This document shows, piece by piece, positions 23,237-34,086 of a DNA stretch of 64,000 nt. The position numbers were made by a program, and so were the translations under genes. The stretch is from Heterostelium multicystogenum (taxonomy: Eukaryota; Evosea; Eumycetozoa; Acytosteliales; Acytosteliaceae), in NCBI GenBank assembly GCA_003667245.1, contig RCNN01000006.1, forward strand, positions 62,001-126,000, read 5' to 3'. The notes below the pieces were generated by a model. The model saw only the letters and a program-made list of their open reading frames with translations, ran no database searches and was not told the origin of the DNA. Each line of letters opens with the position of its first letter. Position 1 is the first letter of the stretch.

Positions 23237-25123
23237 CTACAGGATTTCACTATCCTCTTCATTATAGTTGGTATTGCTGTGATCGTTGGATACTGATGAA
23301 GATGAATGTAATGATGATGTTGATCTTGAAATAGTTGGTGTTGTCACTGTTGTCATCTCTCCTATTAGCTGGGCACTACTATCGAAATGGTGAGCACTAT
23401 CATCATTTATACTTTTACTCGGTGTCTGCTCGTTTTCATTGCTATTGTTGTTCAGGATTGAAGTTGATTTTGAATCTTTCCTTAAAAAGAAAACGTATAC
23501 AAATAGTAATGAGCCAATCGATACGATGATTGCAAATAGAATTGTAAACCAAAAGAAAGATAGGTGGTCTACTATTACGGAACCAAAGATGGGTCCTATA
23601 AATAAACCAGCCGAGTAGCATATGTTGAAAAGCGAGAAGATCTTGCCGTTGTGAAGACCGTTGGAATTGGGGTCGATCGTGACCGTAAGAATCGCAAGCA
23701 GCGGCGTGTTTAAAATGGTAAGCGACGTGCCTATCAGGAAAGCCGCGAAATAAAGCATCCAGAGATGTGACACGATGCTAATCAAAGGGAATGTTATAAC
23801 GGTGGCAACCAAACCAAGTAGTGCTGTTTTCGGATATCCTAGGAAGCGATCCGATATATATCCGACAACTGGAGAGAGTGCCAAAAATGGCAAAGTAATG
23901 ATGGCAAACATTAAGCTTACATAGGAAGTCGACTTGCCAAATCGATTGTGGATATACAATGGAATGACAGGCTCAAGCGAACCAAAGCCAGAAGAGCACA
24001 GCAAAATACAAATGCAAATAACCAGTACTTTGATATTCATCGACTGGTTCTTGAAGTCGACTAAATATGATTGCTTTCCAGCTTTGGTTGTTGTTTCTTC
24101 AACATCCGCCACGATGTCGCTATTCTTGTTTGAACTGTCTAGTGGTGTGTTCAGCTCCTGCAATATCATCATTTCTTTGACCTGCTTATGATATGCAATT
24201 GCATTGTCCGATACGAAAATGACACGAATGAGCAGGTCCAACATTGCAAAGCCAGCTGCAACAAAGAATGGCGTGTGGTATCCAAAGTGTTGGTAAAGCA
24301 CACCACCAAGAATAGGTCCAACGAGGGCGCCTACACCATTACCACCAACAATCGTTCCAATGGTGGTTCCAAGCATGGCTGGCGGATAGAGATCTGCTAT
24401 CAGGGCAAGTCCTACGACCCATGTTATCGCCGAACTAACTCCCTGTGCAAATCTAGCGATAAACAGTACCCAAAGATGTGTTCCGTAGGCAAACAGCAAA
24501 GTCGATACTGCGAGCGATGCCATTCCAAAGAGGAAAGGAATCTTACGACCAATCCTATCGGTTAAATAGCCAAAGATTGGTGTCGAAAGTATGGAGCCGG
24601 CTGAAAACATCGCAAAGAGAATACCTGTTATCGACTCTGATACATGATATTCGTTCTGCAACACATAGGGTATAATTGGCAAGATAATTCCATAGCATAT
24701 CATATCGACAAACAATGCCACTGAAATAGAAATCAACACTGACTTCTTGCTATTCCTTATTCTCTGAAATGTTCTTATCACTCGGTTATTTGAAAGTTTC
24801 AATTCCATCAAACGGAAATCGTCGGCCTGATCATTAATATTAATATCGTCATACTCTTCATCTTTATCATCTTTCAGCTGCTCCACTTTATCTCCATATC
24901 CATCGTTGGAAGCACCATTTTTTTCATTTCCATTTCCATTTCCATTTCCATATTCATTTCCATTTCTATTTGCATTGTCATTTTCAAGATCTAATTGCTG
25001 ATTTGCCACAGCAATATATTCATCTGAATATTCACTGTTGGCATCTTCATCATAGCTATAATGTTGATCGGTATCGGTTTCAATCTCTTCCAGCTTACTA
25101 TCTTTTAAGTGGTTGTATTTCAT
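23237..25123 (-). CDS. Major facilitator superfamily transporter with acidic N-terminal extension
   Basis: Single exon, 628 residues. Residues 1-125 are hydrophilic and acidic with an Asn-Gly repeat (NGNEYGNGNGNGNE). Twelve predicted membrane spans follow, split by a central loop near residues 315-360. MFS motif A reads GYLTDRIGRK after TM2, with a second copy (GYISDRFLGY) after TM8; a motif-C-like GNGVGALVGPILGG sits in TM5. Motif C and the domain order suggest a proton-coupled antiporter of the DHA1/vesicular amine transporter type, moving a small solute across plasma or vesicle membrane; the substrate cannot be told. The C-terminal tail is Ser/Thr/Asn rich and cytosolic. No frameshift over 1.9 kb. 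Confidence 0.88.
   Translation of the reverse strand: MKYNHLKDSKLEEIETDTDQHYSYDEDANSEYSDEYIAVANQQLDLENDNANRNGNEYGNGNGNGNEKNGASNDGYGDKVEQLKDDKDEEYDDININDQADDFRLMELKLSNNRVIRTFQRIRNSKKSVLISISVALFVDMICYGIILPIIPYVLQNEYHVSESITGILFAMFSAGSILSTPIFGYLTDRIGRKIPFLFGMASLAVSTLLFAYGTHLWVLFIARFAQGVSSAITWVVGLALIADLYPPAMLGTTIGTIVGGNGVGALVGPILGGVLYQHFGYHTPFFVAAGFAMLDLLIRVIFVSDNAIAYHKQVKEMMILQELNTPLDSSNKNSDIVADVEETTTKAGKQSYLVDFKNQSMNIKVLVICICILLCSSGFGSLEPVIPLYIHNRFGKSTSYVSLMFAIITLPFLALSPVVGYISDRFLGYPKTALLGLVATVITFPLISIVSHLWMLYFAAFLIGTSLTILNTPLLAILTVTIDPNSNGLHNGKIFSLFNICYSAGLFIGPIFGSVIVDHLSFFWFTILFAIIVSIGSLLFVYVFFLRKDSKSTSILNNNSNENEQTPSKSINDDSAHHFDSSAQLIGEMTTVTTPTISRSTSSLHSSSSVSNDHSNTNYNEEDSEIL
24920..24966. repeat. 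CCATTT hexamer tandem repeat within the transporter gene
   Basis: Imperfect TCCATT hexamers encode the Asn-Gly repeat of the N-terminal cytosolic tail on the minus strand. Confidence 0.75.
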
Positions 25124-25698
25124 TTCTATTTATAACTCTAATCAGAATGAGAGATCTCTTTAGATTGATACATGTATCGTAAAGAATGAATAAATAATAT
25201 TGGTAGTAAATAATAATAAATTATAATAAAATAGAAATAAGAACCTAAATATAAATTATTAGATATATAATATTTCTTTGTGAATCTTGAATCTTTGATT
25301 GGTATCGAAAACAGATGCTAGGTTATCTAGTATTTTTATGTAGTTTATAATTTGCTAGGTATATGTTCTCTAGGGATGGGTGTATGAGTGGGTGCAGTGA
25401 CTATAGTGTATGTAGTTAGTGTGGTTTATTAATAATTATTATTATAATGAAATAAATAATGTTATAGGATGATGAAAAACTAGTAAAGTAAAGTAGTGTT
25501 GTTTATGTGCTTATTTTGATTTGATTGTATAGTTTAGTTTGATGGATGATTCGACGATGAATATATAGATTCTTCAGCGTAAATACATTTTTCAACATCG
25601 ATGAAATCAATGATAAAAGCAATGATGACAATGACAATAAATTTATCTATCTATCCTAAAGATAATTACACTGTAGTATACTGATAATGTTACTATAG

Positions 25699-25763
25699 CG
25701 AATTACAACAACAACAACAACAACAACCAATGCAACAAGAAGAAACCTCAACTGCAAAGTAAA
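25699..25763 (+). other. Orphan Gln-rich terminal-exon-like segment
   Basis: After an ACTATAG acceptor-like site the frame reads ELQQQQQQQPMQQEETSTAK and stops with TAA, followed by an AT-rich 3' flank. I could not find upstream exons. It may be the end of a decayed or many-exon gene, or simply a CAA repeat in non-coding DNA. Confidence 0.25.
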
Positions 25764-26025
25764 TAAAAATGGTTTTTCATAACTTTTGTCTAAACTCATT
25801 TCAAAGATATTTGTTTTATGTCCACATTTTTAAATTTTTCAATTATTTTCTTTCGGAATAATAAGCTCTAAGTTTAGTAATGATGTATTATTATTATGAG
25901 GATTGGACTACCCTTAAATTTGGAGGTGTAGTCTTATAGAAAATTATAATCTTATATTATTGTTAAAAAAATCTCCATTTTCCTTACAAAACAATAAAAG
26001 TTCAAAAATTTAAAATATTAGACAT

Positions 26026-26800
26026 AAACCCCCTAATAGCAACGAAGAAGAAAAAGAAGTAGAAGAATTAGAAGAAGTAGAAGAAGAGGTAGAAGATAAA
26101 GGGATCATGAGCACATTGGACTTCTACTTCAAACATTTTCAAAAAAATTTTTAAAACATACTATCTATCGCAACGATGTTGTCTAAATTCACTAGACTCC
26201 TGCCTCTCACAACCTCTGTCAGTAAGCTACAATCGCATCAAACATACATCAGTTCCCTTTCTTTGGTCCAAGTAAGCTCATGTTTGTTTCTACAGTGCGC
26301 CATCTGACAAGAACGAATTTTCCATTGCTATATTGGAACATTGGCCAACGAATTTTGAGTGATTGTTGCATAAACTATGTCATAGATGCCAATTATGGCT
26401 GAGTGTGGCCTCTGATGGAGCTTTATATAATCATTTGATGACATACTTGAAGTGCTTATTGATATCCATTAACAAACTTTGCACCACTAAACATACCAAT
26501 ATTATGTCATGAACATATAACTTTAATATCATCTTTCATTCAAATCGAAGTCTAATGTCTAACTTGTTCCTTTACTTGTCTACAATTATTACACAGTCTA
26601 TTATGGCGATATATTTATACTCTGACAAGTAGTGCAAGCTTCATTATGGCCGAATAGCTTTATCTTTGTGATACTCCAGACTTGAATTCATAATATCAAA
26701 TCTATGTTCACTTATCTTGTCCGTGATGAGAGTGACACAGTCACTTTGACTTACAAGTCAAAACAATGAGTCTCTCGAATTGAGCTGATTTGTGCTAGTC
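26026..26800 (+). pseudogene. Decayed coding-like stretch with acidic region
   Basis: One frame reads HKPPNSNEEEKEVEEL...TLDFYFKHFQKNF and stops near 26152. Between 26310 and 26650 protein-like words recur (NEFSIAILEHWPTNF, LWLSVASDGALYNHL) interrupted by stops. The base composition is less AT-biased than the flanks. This suggests an old pseudogene; no family recognised. Confidence 0.25.
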
Positions 26801-27007
26801 TGCTAAAGATTACATCAATAACCAAACTAACTCTTAGTTCTCTTTTAAAACAAATTAATAACAACTCTTACAACTATACTTCATGTTCAGCTTTAAAAAC
26901 AATTTCAAATTTATAAATAAAAAAACTAGTTTTTTTTTGAATAGATCTTTTTGTTCAACACACAGTATGTTTTAACAATCCAAATTAATTTATTATTAAA
27001 GTTTAAA

Positions 27008-27032
27008 CATCATTCATTCATTCATTCATTCA
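27008..27032. repeat. (ATTC)n microsatellite
   Basis: Tandem CATT/ATTC units about 40 bp upstream of the RRM gene start. Confidence 0.8.
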
Positions 27033-27072
27033 TCAAATATCTATATATTAGTTAATAGATAGTATTAATAAG

Positions 27073-28871
27073 ATGGAAGCAAGAGCACCACCTAGTAAAG
27101 TATTGTTCATTAGAGATATCCCTCCTAGTATTTCAAATGAACAGTTTGAGAATCTATTCCAAATGCTACCTGGTTTTGTTTCAATTCGAAGAGTAGGTCA
27201 CATACTCCCTCTTGCTTTTCAATCAAGTAAAGCATTAAAATAACTAACACTGCTGGCTGTTTAAACCATAGAAACCATTCTTTGCATTTGTAGAGTTTAA
27301 AGATAGCGGATATGCCACCAGTGCCATGAGAAGACACAATGGATATAGACATCATCCAGCAGACAAACCATTAGTAATAGATTTTGATAAAGTAAATAGA
27401 ATTATATCACTACCATTAGCAGTAGCTTAGATACAACTGTATAAAATATAGGATAAGTAGTAGTATAGTATAGTTATAGTTAGTACTATAATAGTAAATC
27501 AATCATAAATCAATCAAAATTCTAAATCAAACATCTTCTTTATCAATCATATAAAAAACTATCTATATAATAGAAGATATATACAATTGACATACTTTAA
27601 ATAAATACATAAAACTAAAATAGAAGATAGGTAGAGAGAGAAATAGATAGAAGATAGATAGAAGAAAATAATAATAATAATAATAAAATTAAGTAGTTAA
27701 AAGTTTAAGATTATAAGATTAGATAGAAAGACAGACTAGATAGATATAGGAAGGTTGATAAACTAGAAAAAGATAGATTATCTATTATATAATACATACA
27801 TAGCTAAACAAAATAGTACTACACAACATACTTTACTAGTTTTATATTTGCTGAATCAAAAGATACTACAAAGTGTTGAGGAAAGAAGAGAGATATTAAT
27901 AATAATCTAAATAACTATCTATGTATATATTATATTATCATATTAAAGGATCCAAGATCAAGAGATGATTTCAGTTCTTCAACTAGCTCATCATCAACCT
28001 CAGCTCACTATAGAGATCAAGAAAACAGTAGAGCAGATAGAGACAGAGACAGAGATTTAGATAGTGCAAGAAGAGATAGAGGAGGAAGCGGAAGTGACAG
28101 CCACCACTATAAGGAGTCCCGTGGTGCCGACTATATGGACAGAGACACTGACAAGGACCACGACGACGCCAGATTCCACGATCGTGACGAAGATCTCGAA
28201 GACACTGACCGTTCTGACAAACACAGATCCAAACGTGACCATGACATCCTCGCTACCCACCCAGCATCAACTTCCTCCATCGACATGGACAAGAAGAGAC
28301 CAAGAGAGTTTGACAGATTCGAAAAAGACCGTGGAAGATACAGAGATTTGTAAGTTATTACACCTCGGGCTAAATAGTATTGACCTCCACTAACTTATCG
28401 AGTTATTAGATACTTTGACAGAGATGAATACCCAATGAAGAGAGGTGACTTCCACTCTATGCACCACCATACTCCCCCTTATGGAGACACTACTATGCCC
28501 TACTACCTCCCAACAAGACCATCTTATGATATGAAAGATGCATGTTCAACACTTTTTGTATCCAATCTTCCAAAAGATGTTACTGAAAGAGTAAGTAATG
28601 ATAAATAATAATATGAATTACTTTCATTAACTTCTGACACATCTTCCAACAGGAACTATCTATTCTCTTTAGATTTATGAGAGGATTTACTAATGTTAGA
28701 TTGGTACAAAGAGAAGGAAAATACCCAATTTGCTTCTGTGATTTTAGAGATACACCATCAGCAGCAGTTGCAATGGAGATGTTGAATGGATTCAAAATGG
28801 ATACAAAGGATATTTCATCAAGTATTTCAATTGAATTCGACAAGTCAAGAACTCACAGAACCCCAATTTAA
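27073..28871 (+). CDS. RNA-binding protein with two RRMs flanking an Arg/Asp-rich linker (RBPMS-like)
   Basis: Five exons: 27073-27192, 27272-27391, 27949-28349, 28410-28590 and 28653-28871; all phases agree, 346 residues. RRM1 (residues 9-85) has RNP2 VLFIRDIPPS and RNP1 KPFFAFVEF. The linker is rich in Arg/Asp pairs (NSRADRDRDRDLDSARRDRG). RRM2 (about 260-340) has TLFVSNLPKDVTERELSILF and YPICFCDF. The pairing LFVSNLP...RELxxLFR...ALNG-like MLNG resembles the RBPMS/couch-potato type, which binds CAC-containing mRNAs. Probably a nuclear or cytoplasmic mRNA regulator. Intron 2 (557 nt) is unusually long; reading into it adds VNRIISLPLAVA and a TAG at 27428-27430, so a one-RRM isoform is possible. 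Confidence 0.85.
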
Positions 28872-28985
28872 ATAAATAACAATAATATTAGATAGCTATT
28901 ATCTCATTTTAATGATTTCAGTAAGTCAAATTGGAACTAAGAAAGAGGATTTATTGAATATTTATACAGTAGAGATGAATGTAAA

Positions 28986-29636
28986 CTAATCCGAAGATGA
29001 ATGTTTTAATTTGATATGCATTTTAAGTGCACCATCTGTTCCATATCCTTTATGGCATGTTGGGCAATTGTATTTCCTACAGATTTCTGATGAAGCTCTT
29101 CTTTGTCTTTTCTTGAAAGAATTGGGTCTACCAACTTTGAATATTTCATTGCTTTCGGATAATGGAGTCGATTCGAAGCTAAACTCATAAGGTTGGATAG
29201 CCTTTGAGAACATTTGATTGATAATAGAATCCATAACGAGCATTACCTTTTGCCAACGATCATAACAATCACTAATTGATTTTGAGAGAATCGAGGAAAT
29301 TTCATTCCAGTCTATAAGAATGTTCGAACAGCTGCACACATAGATATACTCAAACAAGGTAGCATTTTCATCGTCGGACCAGTCGGAATCGAACAAATTG
29401 AGATCCAGATAGTTTTTGTACTGACTAAAGATATTTGAAATGTAAAAACACTGAATTTGATCACTTTGGTTGCTCTCTAAGGAGAACTCTGGTGTAGAGT
29501 TGAAAGATATTTCCGTAAATAAATCATCTAATATTGGTTGAAATATTTGATCATTAGGTATTGGAGAAAGAGGTGGAGGAGAATTATTAATACCAAGTGA
29601 ACTAGTACTCGATATACTCAAATCTTGATCATTCAT
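28986..29636 (-). CDS. SANT/Myb-like and C2H2 zinc-finger protein
   Basis: Single exon, 216 residues. N-terminal Ser/Pro-rich acidic part; residues about 75-135 form a SANT/Myb-like helical unit (begins SDWSDDENATLFEYI, later SDCYDRWQKVMLVMD). The C-terminus has one C2H2 finger: YNCPTCHKGYGTDGALKMHI followed by KLKH. A basic segment FKKRQRRASS precedes the finger and may be a nuclear signal. It looks like a small sequence-specific transcription factor. Tail to tail with the RRM gene (115 bp apart). Confidence 0.72.
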   Translation of the reverse strand: MNDQDLSISSTSSLGINNSPPPLSPIPNDQIFQPILDDLFTEISFNSTPEFSLESNQSDQIQCFYISNIFSQYKNYLDLNLFDSDWSDDENATLFEYIYVCSCSNILIDWNEISSILSKSISDCYDRWQKVMLVMDSIINQMFSKAIQPYEFSFESTPLSESNEIFKVGRPNSFKKRQRRASSEICRKYNCPTCHKGYGTDGALKMHIKLKHSSSD

Positions 29637-30145
29637 TTTTTACACTATACAAATTAAAGTCTAGATCTCTAATAGAATTTATTAAATTTACTAAAGGAAT
29701 ATATTCATAGTTATATATACATTAAAGGTATTATTATAATAATTATTATTGGGAATTTGATTGAATTATCAATCATCTATGATTTATTATTATTGTATAA
29801 ATATGTATTCCAAAAAATAAAATAAGAATTTGAATTGCAAGTTTGTTACTTATGATTAGACCAGTACTTACATCATTTGCAGATTTGAATTATTGGGATT
29901 CCAAGTATTTAAAAAAAGAAAATAAGATATATGTATCTACCATAGGTTGGGAGAGTTAATTGGATAAATGAGTGCAAACCTAATAACTCACATTTTTATC
30001 TCAAATATTACCAAGATTTGCATCATAATTGAAGTTTTATTGGGAAGTGAAGTTTAGTTCTTAACACAAAGTATGAATTACAATTAATTGGATTTAAAAT
30101 TATAACCATTAATAGAATGGGATTTATTTTATTTTATTGATTGAT
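29637..30145. other. Intergenic gap
   Basis: AT-rich promoter side of the zinc-finger gene and 3' flank of the PPQ/Cys-rich gene. No gene seen. Confidence 0.5.
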
Positions 30146-30532
30146 TTAGTCATCATCACCGCAACAACAGCTTTGGAGGCAGTCAAAACAACAATCAATG
30201 CATCCATCACAACATTTACCACAACATTTAGAACAACCCTTTCTTTCTTTCTTTTCATTTTTACCTTCAGGGTGTGATACTACAGGAGGAGGCACAGGGG
30301 TAGTCTTCTTATGTGGATCACAGAAGCTTTCTCCTTGGTTGATTCCTAAATTGCATCCAGGTTCTTGGCAGACATTAACTGTGGTCACTGGGTATGAGGG
30401 AATTGGAGCTGGTTGCATATATACTTGAGGAGGATAAGCTTGTTGAGGAGGATATCCTTCTTGTGGGGGATAGGAAAGTGGTTGTTGGACATAGTATCCT
30501 TGAGGATGATTTTGAAGTTGTTGTTCTGACAT
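30146..30532 (-). CDS. Small PPQ-repeat protein with Cys-rich C-terminus
   Basis: Single exon, 128 residues. N-terminal XYPPQ repeats (GYPPQQAYPPQVYMQ) are of the kind seen in annexin-like and adhesive proteins. The middle has spaced cysteines (CQEPGCNLGINQGESFCDPH), a possible small zinc site. The basic EKKERK segment leads into a C-terminus of clustered cysteines (CSKCCGKCCDGCIDCCFDCL) like CYSTM/palmitoylated membrane modules, ending CCCGDDD. Likely attached to membrane via acylated Cys; role unknown. Confidence 0.75.
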   Translation of the reverse strand: MSEQQLQNHPQGYYVQQPLSYPPQEGYPPQQAYPPQVYMQPAPIPSYPVTTVNVCQEPGCNLGINQGESFCDPHKKTTPVPPPVVSHPEGKNEKKERKGCSKCCGKCCDGCIDCCFDCLQSCCCGDDD

Positions 30533-31102
30533 TTACTCTTTGTTTGGAATCAGGAAGAGTTTGAATTGACTTTCAAATGATTAAAATAGAGAACGGATTT
30601 AGTTGACATGAGATTATGAATAATACAAAAAATAGAAAATTAAAATAATAGGTTTTGAATGATGATCAAATGGATAGATCCTTCCTAGATATTTAATTTT
30701 GTATATTTCAGAATAGAAGGTGGGTATTTGATTTCAAAAAATTAGGTCTCTTCCCTAAAAAAACAAAAAAGTACAAAATGATTTTGCATATCAAAGTGAT
30801 TGAGAGATTGAATCAATTTAAGGGAAGCAAATATAAATAAATCTAAAACTATCATTTGATTTTAGATAAGGATGTTGAAAAATATTTCCAGCGGGTGTAT
30901 TCTTAAATACTTAAAATGACTTTTCATATTAAAAATCCGGAGATTTTTGTATCAAAATCAAAGGGGTGTGAACTCTGACTTAGAATTGATTGCTCAATCA
31001 TATTTTTTAATTTTTAAAAAAAAACAGCAATCAAAAAGAAGACACTAAAGTCTAATTCTTTAATAATAACACACAATTTGCTTAACTTTGCTATTGTTAA
31101 AG
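30533..31102. other. Intergenic gap
   Basis: Divergent promoter region between the PPQ/Cys-rich (-) and B-box/kelch (+) genes; AT-rich, A-runs, no gene seen. Confidence 0.5.
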
Positions 31103-32874
31103 ATGTCATTAAAGTGTGATAAGCATGGCAGAGCAACAGAGTTCATTTGTTATGAATGCAACACTCTGATGTGTCCTCAGTGTTCCAACACCCACAATAA
31201 AGAACATAATCATATCAACTATTGTCATCACATCAACGATATCAGAGATCAAATTAAACATATTTCTGATGATCTTAAAAATAACATCACTACCAACAAA
31301 GAAAATGAACAACTCATTCATCATAATAATAGTAATAATAATAATGAAGATACAGTACCAATAATTGAAATCAAAGAAATACTTGGTTCAATATGGAGTT
31401 CGCTCAAGGAAAGTGCATCCGAAATAACCAAAATAACAGCAACAGAGAATGAGATATCACAACACTTTGCACAATATCATCAATATCTCATGATTGAAGA
31501 ACAAAGATTAAAGAATACAATGAAAGAAAACAAACAAACTTTGATTGATCGAATTGAGACCAACATCAACCAATTGAAACATCTCATCAACATTATCAAT
31601 ATCAATAATGACTTATTAAACAACAATAATAATAATAGTAATTGCAATAATAGTTCAAGTTCTCTTGATACCACCACAGATACCACAGATAAATACAATA
31701 CAACAGCAATTGTATCATCTATAGAATCAAAACAATACTCTGTCTTCATTCATCTTGGACAATAAACAAACAATATTCAATCACCAATACAACAACTACT
31801 ACAATGTCAATAATCTCAAAGAACAATTTGAAAGCGATGATCAATCAATAATATTATATTTGCTCAACAAATATTATCAGCTCTTCAGTAGAAATAATAA
31901 TAACGATAGGTACCATTCTTATTCATACTCCTTGACAGCCAAACCATTCGATTCCAAACAATTGTCCCCAATATTAAAACAATCAATCCAATTAATTGTT
32001 GAACCTAAGTTGTTTAAAAACCATTTTCCAGTGACAATGCCAGAGCACAATATCGATTCATTTCAATCCTATATCTTCACTACCCACCAATCAAAAGGAG
32101 CAACACTCATCAATCTTTTCAAACAACAATTCAATCGAACAATTCATTTTTAAATTATGATTTCAATTGTACAAACCAGTCAATGGTCTCAATCGGTCAA
32201 TATATCTATGTATTTGGTGGTTCAAATAATCCAAACAAATGGATGCGATTCTCAATCAAATCTCAATCAATTGAACACATTGGTGACATGGAAGGAATTG
32301 ATCCCGATTATTATATTTCAGCTTGCTATGATGGACAAGATCACATCTATTTGGTGAATGGTGCTAAAACACATCGAATTGATCGATTCAACATCAAAAC
32401 AATGACATTCGAAAGATATCATCGCTTACCGGAGTACTATGGTGAACAAGTCTCAACAATGATCTTAGGTGGAATATTATTTTCTGTACCATATAATAAG
32501 AAATATATTATTTCTTTTGATTTGACAGACAAATCAGTCACTTCATTGCATCAACTGGATATGAGAGTGTTTTCAGCATGTCATGACAACAATGGTAATT
32601 TTTACATTTATTCGAGGATTGACAACCGCTTCATCACCTTTAATGTCTTTACCAGACAAACTACCAATCTCAACAATATAATTGGAAAAAAATGAATATG
32701 TTTTTCCAAATTTACCATCAAGTCTCGCCAACTGAGGGCTACATTTATTCATTCACAGGTTCTCCCTATTGTAATTACAGATATTCCAAATCATCCAATG
32801 AATTTAAAATATTTTTTGAAGATGATAAACATGAACGATTATATTGTGGATCAATTATCTCCATGTTTAAATAA
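31103..32874 (+). CDS. B-box zinc finger / kelch-like repeat protein, copy 2, frameshifted
   Basis: Begins MSLKCDKHGRATEFICYECN with the B-box Cys/His set (CPQCSNTHNKEHNH), then a coiled coil nearly identical to copy 1 (HFAQYHQYLMIEEQRLKNTM) and kelch-like blades (YIYVFGGSNNPNKWM, HIYLVNGAKTHRIDRFN, YIYSFTGS). The frame is broken by about five single extra bases in homopolymers: near 31729 (AAAA), 32116 (TTTT), 32147 (TTTTT), 32686 (A7) and 32701 (TTTTT). Each change restores alignment with copy 1. Corrected length about 588 residues. All being +1 in runs suggests sequencing error, but a recent pseudogene is possible. The start was taken at ATG 31103, not the upstream TTG. Confidence 0.7.
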
Positions 32875-33459
32875 ACTTTTTTATCACAAAAAAACAACAA
32901 ATGCTTTCAATATATTAAAGAAATAAACTTAAATACATTTTATATCGGTTTAATAATAGGGTGTAGTTATGAAACCATATTCGATTCGAATCAAAAAGAT
33001 GTTAGTGTGTATCCAATCTGAGTTGGAGAAGCCAATAATATTAGTTATCATTTTATTTATTATTCTAACACTCATTGTACCTGTTTAATCAATGAATGTT
33101 TATCTTTGTAACATAAAGATCAACAAGTTATTTGAATACCTTTTTACAACTGATTTTGTGGTAATGATTATAAATACACTTTGTGTGATATTGGATTTGA
33201 GGACTGCAAAATACACCACAAATAACAAAAGGGGTTGGAATTTAATTTATGTGTATCGATTTTGGATTTTGGTTAAGAAACTGACACAACCCTTCTACAT
33301 TTATTGTCATTTACATCGTATTTCAATTGTAATTTATTGATAGAATTGGCAACTACTCAATCTTAATAGATATTGAAGTTGAGCAATGATCAAATTTTAT
33401 TAGTTAATTCAATACTTTTACATTCTTCCCGATTAGTTACATTTAATCACAAACAAAAA
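32875..33459. other. Intergenic gap
   Basis: Contains an open frame at 33092-33340 (+) of 82 codons with no family features, low-confidence. Otherwise AT-rich. Confidence 0.4.
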
Positions 33460-33727
33460 ATGCTATATAGTAAGTTCTATACAATATTCTAAAAGAAAAG
33501 TCGACTAAAACACATATCTATTTTTAAACTTAATTTGAATTTTTAATGTAGAATCTCTAACTGTCCTGTCTGCAAAATCCACTAATAATATCAAAGTTAG
33601 AAATGAAAATTCAACTTCTGCCATTAATATCGATCAAACATCCAATAGGTCAACTGTATTTCCTGCTTTGATAGCTTTAATAGTACTGTCAGTAAAATAT
33701 CCAAATGTTGATTTTTTCCACATGTAA
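33460..33727 (+). CDS. Small two-exon protein of unknown function
   Basis: A 10-nt first exon (ATG 33460 to 33469, donor GTAAGT) joins to 33552-33727 after an AATGTAG acceptor. The phase-1 junction gives MLYKSLTVLSAKSTNNIKVR... and 61 residues, ending VLSVKYPNVDFFHM. A very short first exon and a Ser/Asn-rich small product are common among dictyostelid multicopy small genes, but I cannot name a family. The hydrophobic segment VFPALIALIVLSV could be a membrane span. Confidence 0.4.
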
Positions 33728-34086
33728 AATGATTTAGATATGGATAATAAATCAAATTTCAGTTTGTAATTTCAAAATACATTCTTAATGATAATCTCTT
33801 AGATTTTACATTTAGTTTTAAAATCTAAGAGATATTTTTTTAATTTGGTTAATGGTACGAAAAATATTCCAACCTTGATTTAGATTTTTTACAATTTTGT
33901 TTTCAGATGATTGTGATTGTTTCATTGAAAAATTGGTATGATGTTCACTTGGTTTAAGAGAATTAATTAAAAATGGTTTTTAAACTATAACTTTACAGGG
34001 AAATATTAATTGTACTAAATATTTAAAGAGAGCAAGTACTTGAGTTACTCCACTGACTGATCATTTCTGATTTGAATGAATTGAAA
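33728..34086. other. Intergenic gap
   Basis: Inverted repeat of about 20 bases around 33799-33830 (CTCTTAGATTTTA / TAAAATCTAAGAG), a hairpin followed by T-rich DNA; otherwise nothing seen. Confidence 0.5.
33797..33829. repeat. Perfect inverted repeat (hairpin)
   Basis: TCTCTTAGATTTTA and TAAAATCTAAGAGA are separated by a short loop. On the plus strand it is followed by a T-run. It lies downstream of the small gene 33460-33727 and could be a 3'-end structure or a small structured RNA. Confidence 0.55.

Larger units (their letters stand above)
25124..27072. other. Intergenic region with decayed coding-like pieces
   Basis: Mostly AT-rich. Two coding-like islands are listed separately: a CAA/Gln-rich terminal-exon-like segment at 25699-25763 and an acidic Glu-rich stretch followed by decayed text at 26026-26800. 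An ATTC microsatellite lies at about 27008-27032, just upstream of the RNA-binding protein gene. Confidence 0.45.

Noticed and set aside
33092..33340. 82-codon plus-strand frame
   Set aside because: No family features, intergenic-like composition; could be an old relic but unsupported.
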